Source: Cryomorphaceae bacterium BACL29 MAG-121220-bin8
GTDB lineage: Bacteria; Bacteroidota; Bacteroidia; Flavobacteriales; Flavobacteriaceae
DNA: 64,000 nucleotides
Assembly: GCA_905181705.1 (NCBI GenBank)
Contig: CAJIYP010000001.1
Span: 1 to 64,000 of the forward strand
Direction of reading: 5' to 3'
Below, in pieces: positions 56,466 through 64,000 of this stretch (position 1 is the stretch's first letter; the number at the start of each line of letters is the position of its first letter). Below the pieces are notes generated by a model. That model was not told where the DNA came from, did no database searches, and saw nothing but the letters and a program-made list of their open reading frames with translations. Both the position numbers and the translations under genes were made by a program.

Positions 56466-57624
56466 AAACAGGTAGTTTTATTTCAATCGTTGTTCCTTTT
56501 TTTCTATCAGATTCCTTAATGAATATTTTTCCATTGTGATATTGGTTTATAATTCTTTTCGAAAGAGATAGTCCAAGGCCCCAGCCCTTTTTCTTAGATG
56601 TAAATCCGGAATTAAATATTTTTTTTTGAATTTTTGGTGGAATTCCATTTCCGTCATCCGTTACTAAAATTTTAATTTCATTATTATTATTAAAAATACT
56701 AATTATAATATTTCCACTACCATTCATAGAGTCTATAGAGTTTTTAACTAAATTTTCAATAACCCATTCAAAAAGTGTTTTGTTTAACGGTGAAAAAGCT
56801 GTTTCTCTACTTGGATTAAACGTGAAATTAACAAGCGAGGAACTTCTTTTCTTTAAGTAATTTACAGACGAATTTAAAACAGCATTAACATCTTCTTTTA
56901 AAAGTTCAGGAATAGATCCTATCTTAGAAAATCTTTTGGTTATTGTATTTAATCTTTCAATATCTTTTTCTATTTCTACTATAATTTTATTATCTACTTT
57001 TTCTTCTTTAAGGAGGGTTGACCAACCCATTAAAGACGATAATGGAGTTCCTATTTGATGTGCTGTTTCTTTTGCAAACGAAGCCCAAATTTTATTACTA
57101 TTTGAAGAAATGGACGACTTATAGTAATTAAATACAATTAAAGAAAAAAATAAGGCTACTAGAAACAATGCATATGGATAAAACTTAATTGTATTAAAGG
57201 TCGAGGAATTTCCGTAATATAGTTTTTGATTGATACTATTATTGAATTTAATTTCTATTGGATTATTCTCTAGAGAAATTTTTTTAAGAATATTTTTTAA
57301 TTTAACAGAATCAACCTTGGAAGATTCTTCATTAAAGATATTTTTATGAGACAATATTTTACCGGAGGAATCCACTCGAATTATTGGATTAGCAAAACTT
57401 TTGGTCAAGACCATAAAGCTTAATTCACCTAAATCATCTTCCAAGTTTTTATTTTCAATAAAACTTTTTTGAGCCATAGCCCATAATTCTATTTTCTTTC
57501 TCTCTTCATTTTTAGTGTACTCAATAATATTGCTTGTATTAAATAGTATAATAAAAACACTGACAATTAGGCCAAAAAAAAGTACAAACCTGATTAAATT
57601 GATATTTGAATTCATTTTACTCAC
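56449..57624 (-). CDS. Sensor histidine kinase, orphan
   Basis: A 391-residue membrane kinase. Transmembrane segments at ~10-28 and ~148-166 flank a periplasmic sensor of ~110 residues. The phospho-acceptor is His189 in FAKETAHQIGTPLSSLMGW. The ATPase domain has N-box ENLVKNSIDSM, G1 VTDDGNGIP and G2 GWGLGLSLSKRI. No HAMP domain is evident and no response regulator is adjacent, so its output partner is unknown. An internal Met4 could also be the start. Confidence 0.92.
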   Translation of the reverse strand: MSKMNSNINLIRFVLFFGLIVSVFIILFNTSNIIEYTKNEERKKIELWAMAQKSFIENKNLEDDLGELSFMVLTKSFANPIIRVDSSGKILSHKNIFNEESSKVDSVKLKNILKKISLENNPIEIKFNNSINQKLYYGNSSTFNTIKFYPYALFLVALFFSLIVFNYYKSSISSNSNKIWASFAKETAHQIGTPLSSLMGWSTLLKEEKVDNKIIVEIEKDIERLNTITKRFSKIGSIPELLKEDVNAVLNSSVNYLKKRSSSLVNFTFNPSRETAFSPLNKTLFEWVIENLVKNSIDSMNGSGNIIISIFNNNNEIKILVTDDGNGIPPKIQKKIFNSGFTSKKKGWGLGLSLSKRIINQYHNGKIFIKESDRKKGTTIEIKLPVFKENS

Positions 57625-57713
57625 AACATTGTTAATATAATCTAATATAAAAGTTTTTTTTCCTTTAGCTAAGCACTAAAATTTATTTAAATTTAAATTC
57701 TAATATATAAATT

Positions 57714-58088
57714 ATGGATATCTCAGGAAAACTAAAATTAGTTAATGAAACAAAAGAGTACGGGACCAATGGTTTTCGTAAACGTGAAGTTGTTGTAACA
57801 ACAGAGGAACAATACCCACAGGACTTAATGGTTGAATTTATACAGGACAAATGTGATCTTTTAAATTCTTATCAAGCTGGCCAATCCGTTAAAATAGACA
57901 TTAATTTAAGAGGGAGAGAATGGGAAAGTCCTCAAGGTGAAATAAAATATTTTAATTCTATTCAAGGGTGGAGAATTGAAAAGTTGGCTAGTGAAGACAA
58001 TTCTGCAATACCACCAGTTCCACCTGCTGAAGCATTTCAACCAGCAGATGAAATTAATAAAGACGAGCCAGACGACCTTCCTTTTTAA
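57714..58088 (+). CDS. DUF3127 OB-fold-like protein with an SSB-like C-terminal tip
   Basis: A 124-residue protein, MDISGKLKLVNETKEYGTNGF then KREVVVTTEEQYPQDLMVEF and VKIDINLRGREWESPQGE, typical of DUF3127. A proline-rich linker (IPPVPPAEAF) leads to an end DEPDDLPF that copies the acidic tip of SSB (ADDLPF in this window's ssb). This suggests a second single-stranded nucleic acid binding protein that recruits the same partners. It is divergent from the kinase gene and lies 5 bases before aat. Confidence 0.82.
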   Translation: MDISGKLKLVNETKEYGTNGFRKREVVVTTEEQYPQDLMVEFIQDKCDLLNSYQAGQSVKIDINLRGREWESPQGEIKYFNSIQGWRIEKLASEDNSAIPPVPPAEAFQPADEINKDEPDDLPF

Positions 58089-58093
58089 TTTAA

Positions 58094-58726
58094 ATGTACC
58101 AGCTTAGCAGTAAACATATATTTCCTTCTCCACTTTCAGCAGATGGAGATGGTATTGTTGCTGTTGGTGGTGATTTAGATCCAGAAAGAATATTAATTGC
58201 TTATAAAATGGGGATATTCCCGTGGTTTGAGAATGATAATGATTTAGTTTGGTGGAGTCCTGACCCTAGAATGGTGTTATTCCCCAAAAAATTAAAAATT
58301 TCTAAATCAACCAAAAAAATTTTAAATAATAATTCTTTTCAAATTACATTCAACAAATCCTTTATGGAAGTTGTAAATGCATGTGCAAAAGTTAAAAGAT
58401 TTGGTCAAAACGGTACTTGGATTACTAAAGGATTAATGAGTGCTTATAAAAAACTTCATGACAAAGGGCATGCATATTCTGTTGAAGTTTGGGAAAATTT
58501 TGAATTAGTTGGTGGGCTTTATGGAATTGATTTGGGAAATGTTTTTTGTGGTGAGAGTATGTTTACCAAAACAAATAATGCAAGTAAAGTGGCTTTTATT
58601 CACCTTGTAAAAGAGTTGTCTAAAAACGGATATAAATTAATTGACTGTCAAGTCCCAAGCGCTCATCTTAAAAGTCTTGGAGCAGAGGAAATTTCTCGGC
58701 AAGAGTTTATTAAATATCTATCCTGA
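58094..58726 (+). CDS. aat: Leucyl/phenylalanyl-tRNA-protein transferase
   Basis: Adds Leu or Phe to N-terminal Arg/Lys of proteins, marking them for ClpS/ClpAP. The 210-residue protein has FPSPLSADGDGIVAVGGDLD, AYKMGIFPWFENDNDLVWWS, PDPRMVLFPKKLK, FGQNGTWITKGLMSAYKKLH, GLYGIDLGNVFCGESMFT and LIDCQVPSAHLKSLGA, a complete match. Convergent with truB, overlapping it by 9 bases. Confidence 0.97.
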   Translation: MYQLSSKHIFPSPLSADGDGIVAVGGDLDPERILIAYKMGIFPWFENDNDLVWWSPDPRMVLFPKKLKISKSTKKILNNNSFQITFNKSFMEVVNACAKVKRFGQNGTWITKGLMSAYKKLHDKGHAYSVEVWENFELVGGLYGIDLGNVFCGESMFTKTNNASKVAFIHLVKELSKNGYKLIDCQVPSAHLKSLGAEEISRQEFIKYLS

Positions 58727-59422
58727 TATTTTTTTAATTTTCATTTCGAAATCTTTTATTTCTAAAGCATCTTTCAGTAGGAAGTCTCCAATAGACGTTC
58801 TAATTAGTTTATGAAGATAAGCTCCCACTTTTAATTCCTTACCATAGTCATTTGCTATTGACCTAATGTAGGTTCCTTTGCTACATTCAATTTCAAAATT
58901 AACTAATGGGAGGTTTATACTTTTGATTATAAATTTGAATATAGTTATCTCTCTTTTTTTTAATTCAACGGATTCTCCATTCCTTGCATAATCATATAGC
59001 TTTTTCCCTTTTACCTTAATTGCAGAGTAAATAGGTGGAATTTGTTTAGATTTTCCAAGAAATTTTTTTGATGTTTCATGCAGTTTTTTTTCATCAATAT
59101 TTTTTATTGATGATTTAGAGTCAATTTTGGTTTCTAAATCAAAAGATGGAGTAGTGGCTCCTATAAAAAATGTTCCTGAGTACCCTTTTTTAGCACTTTG
59201 AAACTCCTCTATTTTTTTTGTTAATTTTCCTGTGCATATTATTAGTAAGCCTTGAGCTAACGGATCTAGTGTTCCTGCATGACCTACTTTAATTTTTTTT
59301 ATATCAAATGTAGATTTTATAAGCCATCTTATTTTGTTAACTACTTGAAAAGAGGTCCAACCAATTGGTTTATTTATTAAAAGTAATTTACCCTCTAGAA
59401 ATGATTCTCTGTTAAAGTCCAT
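58718..59422 (-). CDS. truB: tRNA pseudouridine(55) synthase
   Basis: A 234-residue TruB. LLINKPIGWTSFQVVNKIRW, then VGHAGTLDPLAQGLLIICTG with catalytic Asp53, KGYSGTFFIGATTPSFD, IPPIYSAIKVKGKKLYDYAR and ECSKGTYIRSIANDYG. The C-terminal PUA domain is missing, as in many bacterial short forms. Its start overlaps the end of uppP by 11 bases. Confidence 0.96.
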   Translation of the reverse strand: MDFNRESFLEGKLLLINKPIGWTSFQVVNKIRWLIKSTFDIKKIKVGHAGTLDPLAQGLLIICTGKLTKKIEEFQSAKKGYSGTFFIGATTPSFDLETKIDSKSSIKNIDEKKLHETSKKFLGKSKQIPPIYSAIKVKGKKLYDYARNGESVELKKREITIFKFIIKSINLPLVNFEIECSKGTYIRSIANDYGKELKVGAYLHKLIRTSIGDFLLKDALEIKDFEMKIKKISG

Positions 59423-60212
59423 TTTTTAAAGAATAATAAATAATTATTGAGCCAATAATCAAACAATATATTGAGAAGTAATATAATTTACTTTTTTTGA
59501 CTAATAAGATCATCCATTTACATGCAAATAGACCTGTAATAAAAGCAGAAATAAAACCAAGTAATAAAGAAATGATGTCAAAGTTTTCAAAATTTAATTC
59601 ACTATCTAACAGTGATTTAGCCATACTTCCCAGGATTAATGGAATTACCATTATAAAAGAAAATCTTGCAGCTTTTTCTCTGTCTATACCCATAATAACA
59701 GCTGATGCTATGGTGGCACCACTTCTAGATATTCCAGGTAAAATTGCGATAGCTTGTACTAACCCAATTAAGAAACTATTTTTAAAATTAATTTTATTTT
59801 GTTTTAGTTTCAAAAAATCAGAGACAAACAACAACAAAGCAGTTATATAAAGCATAGATCCAACTAGAAGAAGATTTCCATCAAACATAGAATTTATGGT
59901 TTCTTCAAAAAATAGTCCAACAAATACAGCAGGTATCATTGAAATTATTATTGAAGTTGAAAAATTATGTGATGCATTATATTTTTTGTCAAATAATCCA
60001 TTTATTATTTCCCACAAATCTTTTCTAAAAAAGAAAATAGTACTAAATGCTGTGGCAGTATGTAAAACAATTGTAAAAAGTAGGCTTTCCTTGTTAGATA
60101 GATCGTTTCCTAAAATAACTTTAGAAATTTCTAAATGTCCACTAGATGATATTGGCAGAAATTCTGTTAAACCTTGTACAATTCCTAGAATAATGGATTC
60201 TAAGTAATCCAT
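59412..60212 (-). CDS. uppP: Undecaprenyl-diphosphatase (bacitracin resistance protein)
   Basis: Recycles the lipid carrier for peptidoglycan and O-antigen. The 266-residue membrane protein carries the two active-site motifs: QGLTEFLPISSSGHLEI (residues ~13-29) and LPGISRSGATIASA (~158-171). About eight membrane helices. It abuts DUF3098 and continues into truB, the order usual in Bacteroidota. Confidence 0.96.
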   Translation of the reverse strand: MDYLESIILGIVQGLTEFLPISSSGHLEISKVILGNDLSNKESLLFTIVLHTATAFSTIFFFRKDLWEIINGLFDKKYNASHNFSTSIIISMIPAVFVGLFFEETINSMFDGNLLLVGSMLYITALLLFVSDFLKLKQNKINFKNSFLIGLVQAIAILPGISRSGATIASAVIMGIDREKAARFSFIMVIPLILGSMAKSLLDSELNFENFDIISLLLGFISAFITGLFACKWMILLVKKSKLYYFSIYCLIIGSIIIYYSLKNGL

Positions 60213-60458
60213 TTATTTTTTATTAGGATTTAGTAAAATAGCATACACTTGAATTCCAAATCCAATCAAAACAAGTGTTGGAGCTAACCGTATTCTTCTA
60301 AAATTATAAATTTCAGGATTAAAAACATTAGGATCTTCACTCCCCCCTCCAGACATCAATATGAATCCAGTGGTAATGAATAAAATTCCAATTAACATTA
60401 CTTGGTAATTTTTCTTTTTAAAAATGAAGTCATCTCCTTCTCTTTTATTTTTTTTCAT
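60213..60458 (-). CDS. DUF3098 small membrane protein
   Basis: An 81-residue protein with two membrane helices (VMLIGILFITTGFILMSGG and APTLVLIGFGIQVYAILL) and the conserved GGGSEDPNVFNPEIYNFRRI between them. The family is almost restricted to Bacteroidota and lies between ftsX and uppP, as here; a role with the cell-division or envelope machinery is likely but unproven. Confidence 0.85.
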   Translation of the reverse strand: MKKNKREGDDFIFKKKNYQVMLIGILFITTGFILMSGGGSEDPNVFNPEIYNFRRIRLAPTLVLIGFGIQVYAILLNPNKK

Positions 60459-61322
60459 TTAATAAAGTTGTTCAATTTTTAATCTCAGAAATTTTTGTGT
60501 TGCAAAATAAGTACATATAAATGTAATGATTATACTAAAAAGAAGAATACTTATAAATAAGCCAAGTATTACTTCAATTTCAGGCTTAAGATTTATTTCA
60601 CTAAAATTACTTTCAACATAATATATAGAAATACTTAGAAGAGAAATAGAAATAAAGGAACCTATCACGCCTAAATAGACATGCGTGCTAATAAATGGTT
60701 TACGAATAAATTTTCTGGTTGCTCCAACTAATTGCATTGTTTTAATTATTATCCTGTTAGAATAAATTGACAACCTAATTGAGCTGTTAATAATTATAAC
60801 AGAAATAATCAGAAAAAATGAAGCAAATATTAAAACCCAAAATTTAATTTTAATTAGATTTTCATTTATTAAAGAGACTAAGGGAGCGTCATAACGAACT
60901 TCATCTACAAAGCTTATTGAACTATATTGTTTTGTTATTTCATCTAAAACCACTGATTTAACATAATCAGATTTTAAATAAATATCAATTGAATTTAAAA
61001 TAGGGTTAGTCCCTAAAAATTCTAAAAAATTTTCTTCAATCTCTTCAATTAATATTTCTGCTCCTTTCTCTTTTGAGATATATTTAACAGTTTTGGTATA
61101 ATCTTTTAAATTTAATTTTTTTTGTAATTGAACTATTTCAATTTCTTTAGCAATGTCCTTTAAATAAATTGTTATTGGAATCTTTTCTTTAAAATCGTTA
61201 GAAATCTTTTTTGCATTGAATGCTAATAAAAAAAAAGCACCCATTATGTAAAGAACAATTGATATACTAATTGTTACAAAAAAATAGGAGGAAAGAAGTC
61301 TTCTGTTTTTATTTTTAGACAA
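60459..61322 (-). CDS. ftsX: Cell-division ABC transporter permease FtsX
   Basis: A 287-residue permease: first helix FFVTISISIVLYIMGAFFLLA, a periplasmic loop with ITIYLKDIAKEIEIVQLQKK, YISKEKGAEILIEEIEENF and LGTNPILNSIDIYL, then three more helices and the FtsX motif IIIKTMQLVGATRKFIRKPF. FtsE is not in the window. It is the first gene of the leftward ftsX-DUF3098-uppP-truB unit and divergent from leuS. Confidence 0.94.
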   Translation of the reverse strand: MSKNKNRRLLSSYFFVTISISIVLYIMGAFFLLAFNAKKISNDFKEKIPITIYLKDIAKEIEIVQLQKKLNLKDYTKTVKYISKEKGAEILIEEIEENFLEFLGTNPILNSIDIYLKSDYVKSVVLDEITKQYSSISFVDEVRYDAPLVSLINENLIKIKFWVLIFASFFLIISVIIINSSIRLSIYSNRIIIKTMQLVGATRKFIRKPFISTHVYLGVIGSFISISLLSISIYYVESNFSEINLKPEIEVILGLFISILLFSIIITFICTYFATQKFLRLKIEQLY

Positions 61323-61412
61323 TGAAATATATTTAAATTATAGTAAAAATAAGAAACCCTTTTTAATTGTAAGGATAGATCATTTAAACTTTTCCTATTC
61401 CCACAATAAATG

Positions 61413-61420
61413 TATTTTTG
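61413..61420 (+). promoter_or_regulatory. -7 promoter box TATTTTTG for leuS
   Basis: TAnnTTTG match, 17 bases before the leuS ATG, in the 115-base divergent gap between ftsX and leuS. Confidence 0.5.
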
Positions 61421-61437
61421 TTTCTTTATTTGATCTT

Positions 61438-64000
61438 ATGTCCTATAACTTTAAAGATATTGAATTAAAATGGCAAAAATATTGGTCAAAAAATCAAGCT
61501 TTTAAGGCAGTAAATAACAGTAAACTCCCAAAATATTATGTAATGGATATGTTTCCTTATCCTTCGGGAGCAGGCCTTCATGTAGGTCATCCATTAGGTT
61601 ATATTGCAAGTGATATATATTCTAGATTTAAAAGACATAAAGGATATAATGTATTACACCCTCAAGGTTACGACTCCTTTGGATTGCCTGCTGAGCAATA
61701 CGCTATTCAAACAGGAAGACATCCAAGAGAGACTACAAATGAAAATATTAATAGATATAGAGAGCAGTTAGATAGGTTGGGTTTTTCCTTTGATTGGTCT
61801 AGAGAAATAAGGACTTCTAATAAAGAATATTATAAGTGGACTCAATGGATGTTTATAAAACTTTACAACTCATGGTATGACTTCAAAAAAGATAAGTCTA
61901 GACCTATTGATGAATTAAAAAATATTTTTCAAAATAGCGGAAATATAGATATTAAAGCATGTGAAACTGAATCTACTGAAAAATTTTCATCAATTGAATG
62001 GGGAAATTTTTCTGAATCTAAAAAAGAAAATATTCTTCTTTCATATAGATTAGCTTATCTGTCTGAAATAGATGTTAACTGGTGCCCAAACTTAGGAACT
62101 GTGCTTGCTAATGATGAAATTATTGATGGTCTTTCAGATAGAGGTGGTTATGAAGTAATTAGAAAAAAAATGACACAATGGAGTATTAGAATATCTGCGT
62201 ATTCCGAAAGATTATTAAATGGACTTAACAATATAGATTGGCCAGAACCGTTAAAAGAAATGCAAAGGAATTGGATTGGAAAGTCCGAAGGTTCGCTTGT
62301 TAAATTTGATATTCAAGATTTTGAGAAACAGATTGAGGCTTTTACTACTAGAGCAGATACCATTTTTGGAGTTACTTTTATTACTTTGGCACCAGAACAC
62401 CCTTTTGTTAAAGAGATAACAAGTCAAGAAAATAAAGGACAAGTAAATGAATATATAATTCAATCTTCAAAAAAAACAGAGAGAGATAGAATTTCAGATG
62501 TTAAAACAATTAGTGGAGTATTTACTGGAGCATATGCAATACATCCACTATCTAATGAAAAACTTCCAATATGGATTTCAGATTATGTATTAGCTGGTTA
62601 TGGAACTGGTGCAGTTATGGCAGTCCCATGTGGAGATCAAAGAGATTATAATTTTGCCAAATTTTTCAAATTACCTATTACTAATATTTTTAAAGATATT
62701 GATATTTCTAAAGAAGCATTTCAATCTAAAGATGGATTTAAATTGACAAATTCAGATTTTTTAAATGATTTAGATTTTAAAAAAGGCCTTTCAAAAGCGA
62801 TTAAGGAGTTAGAAAATGTTAAAAAAGGAATTCATAAAATTAATTATAAATTAAGAGATGCTGTTTTTAGTAGACAAAGATACTGGGGAGAACCATTTCC
62901 TGTTTATTACAAAAACAATTTACCTGTAATGATTAATGAAAAATATTTACCAATAATCCTTCCTGAAGTTGATAAATACTTGCCAACTGAGGATGGCAAA
63001 CCTCCTTTAGGAAACTCTAAATGTTGGGCTTGGGATATTGAAAAAAATTCTATTGTCGAAAATACTTTAATTGATAATAAAAATGTTTATCCAATGGAAC
63101 TTAACACAATGCCAGGATGGGCTGGAAGTTCATGGTATTTTAATCGATATATGGATCCAAATAACATCGATAATTTTGCGTCAATGGAAGCGTTAAAATA
63201 TTGGAGCGAAATTGATTTATATGTCGGAGGAAGTGAACACGCTACAGGACATTTATTATATTCTAGATTTTGGCAATATTTTTTATATGATCACAATTTG
63301 GTACCTGTACCAGATTATGCGAAAAAATTAATTAATCAAGGAATGATTTTAGGAAATAGCGCATATATTTTCAGATTAAATGGTTCAGATACTTACCTTT
63401 CATATGGGTTGATAAAGGGTGAAAATGTTCAATCTATTCATATTGATATTAAATTTATTAATCAAAATAATGAATTAAATATTGAAGAATTAAAAAAATG
63501 GCAACCTCAATTTTCTAAAGCAGATTTTAAAAATGAAAATGAAAAATTTTTTGTTAAAAGGGAAGTTGAAAAAATGTCTAAATCTAAATTTAATGTCGTT
63601 AGTCCAGATGAGATTTGTGATAAATATGGTGCCGATACATTAAGGCTGTACGAAATGTTCCTTGGACCAATCGACCAAGCTAAACCATGGAACACTGCTG
63701 GAATTACAGGAACATTTTCATTTTTGAACAAATTCTGGAATTTATTCCATCAAACACAGGGGTTTTTTGTTTCTGATGAAGAGCCAACTAAAGACTCATT
63801 AAAAATACTTCATAAAACTATTAAAAAAGTTAGTGAGGATATTGAAAATTTCTCATTTAATACATCAGTTAGTGCATTTATGATATGTGTTAATGAATTA
63901 AATTCTTTGAATTGCAATAACAGATTAATTTTAAATGACTTATGTATACTGTTATCTCCTTTTGCTCCTCATATTTGTGAAGAGATATGGAATAAATTAG
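61438..64000 (+). CDS. leuS: Leucyl-tRNA synthetase, 3' end beyond the window
   Basis: Frame open for 854 codons to the window edge. It starts MSYNFKDIELKWQKYW; the HIGH-type motif HVGH is at residues 48-51 in YPSGAGLHVGHPLGYI. The CP1 editing domain has TRADTIFGVTFITLAPEHP and AGYGTGAVMAVPCGDQRDY, followed by PFPVYYKNNLP-type insertion and GWAGSSWYFNRYMDP. KMSKS is exact at residues 712-716, and the anticodon-binding domain begins before the edge (LSPFAPHICEEIWNKL). All motifs are intact; ~65-70 residues are missing from the end. Confidence 0.97.
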   Translation, partial: MSYNFKDIELKWQKYWSKNQAFKAVNNSKLPKYYVMDMFPYPSGAGLHVGHPLGYIASDIYSRFKRHKGYNVLHPQGYDSFGLPAEQYAIQTGRHPRETTNENINRYREQLDRLGFSFDWSREIRTSNKEYYKWTQWMFIKLYNSWYDFKKDKSRPIDELKNIFQNSGNIDIKACETESTEKFSSIEWGNFSESKKENILLSYRLAYLSEIDVNWCPNLGTVLANDEIIDGLSDRGGYEVIRKKMTQWSIRISAYSERLLNGLNNIDWPEPLKEMQRNWIGKSEGSLVKFDIQDFEKQIEAFTTRADTIFGVTFITLAPEHPFVKEITSQENKGQVNEYIIQSSKKTERDRISDVKTISGVFTGAYAIHPLSNEKLPIWISDYVLAGYGTGAVMAVPCGDQRDYNFAKFFKLPITNIFKDIDISKEAFQSKDGFKLTNSDFLNDLDFKKGLSKAIKELENVKKGIHKINYKLRDAVFSRQRYWGEPFPVYYKNNLPVMINEKYLPIILPEVDKYLPTEDGKPPLGNSKCWAWDIEKNSIVENTLIDNKNVYPMELNTMPGWAGSSWYFNRYMDPNNIDNFASMEALKYWSEIDLYVGGSEHATGHLLYSRFWQYFLYDHNLVPVPDYAKKLINQGMILGNSAYIFRLNGSDTYLSYGLIKGENVQSIHIDIKFINQNNELNIEELKKWQPQFSKADFKNENEKFFVKREVEKMSKSKFNVVSPDEICDKYGADTLRLYEMFLGPIDQAKPWNTAGITGTFSFLNKFWNLFHQTQGFFVSDEEPTKDSLKILHKTIKKVSEDIENFSFNTSVSAFMICVNELNSLNCNNRLILNDLCILLSPFAPHICEEIWNKL

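Overview
The window is a 64 kb piece of an AT-rich genome (roughly two thirds A+T by eye) from the Bacteroidota, most likely a marine, streamlined member of the Flavobacteriaceae. Supporting signs: TonB-dependent receptors with CarboxypepD_reg domains, gldE/gldD downstream of mutY-ssb, a metH divided into two genes, atpD-atpC standing alone, the ftsX-DUF3098-uppP-truB cluster, and many promoters with the Bacteroidota -7 box TAnnTTTG and no Shine-Dalgarno sequences.

Layout. 1-3445: end of a surface-polysaccharide locus (UDP-L-FucNAc-type synthesis and a WbuB-like glycosyltransferase), riddled with indels. 3488-4791: a conserved small gene and an orphan tyrosine recombinase. 5054-8357: dTDP-L-rhamnose operon rmlA-C-D-B. 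8360-10058: umuC-umuD error-prone polymerase pair in unusual order. 10158-10640: mannose isomerase-type cupin. 10711-22752: sucA and sucB (2-oxoglutarate dehydrogenase E1 and E2) separated by a complete activated-methyl cycle: a DUF6580 membrane protein, split metH, metF, metK and ahcY, the first four behind what looks like a SAM-II riboswitch. 22741-24108: retropepsin-like protein, TatD nuclease, tRNA-Ser(GGA). 24255-30454: ExbB/ExbD energy-coupling genes, a PorT-family barrel and a large TonB receptor. 30598-34257: atpD-atpC and a BtuB-like receptor. 34228-38468 (minus): amidohydrolase lipoprotein, recX, rng, a 29-residue basic peptide and HU. 38566-42878: mutY, ssb, gldE, gldD, EamA exporter. 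42871-46261 (minus): M16 protease pair. 46431-47222: rplU-rpmA. 47278-51637: phosphopantetheinyl transferase remnant and a thiamine-uptake group (YkoF-like thiamine-binding protein, PnuT, NadR-like kinase, TPP riboswitch, TonB receptor). 51659-55059: three-gene putative metal (zinc-like) uptake cassette. 55066-61322: Rieske-like lipoprotein, greA, HIT protein, histidine kinase, DUF3127, aat, truB, uppP, DUF3098, ftsX. 61438-end: leuS, cut by the window edge.

How it fits together. A B12-dependent methionine synthase sits in the same window as a BtuB-like receptor and ExbB/ExbD motors, suggesting import of corrinoid. Thiamine is apparently imported under TPP control, and thiamine diphosphate is the cofactor of SucA. 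The most interesting small systems are the SAM-II/DUF6580/metH operon, the NadR-like kinase in a thiamine uptake group, and the His/Cys protein-lipoprotein-receptor cassette.

Quality caution. At least a dozen single-base frameshifts interrupt otherwise intact housekeeping genes (rmlB, rmlC, metH, metF, rplU, rpmA and others). They cluster at 0.3-3.7 kb and 46.8-48.2 kb and look more like assembly or read errors than gene decay, so those genes are given over their full span.
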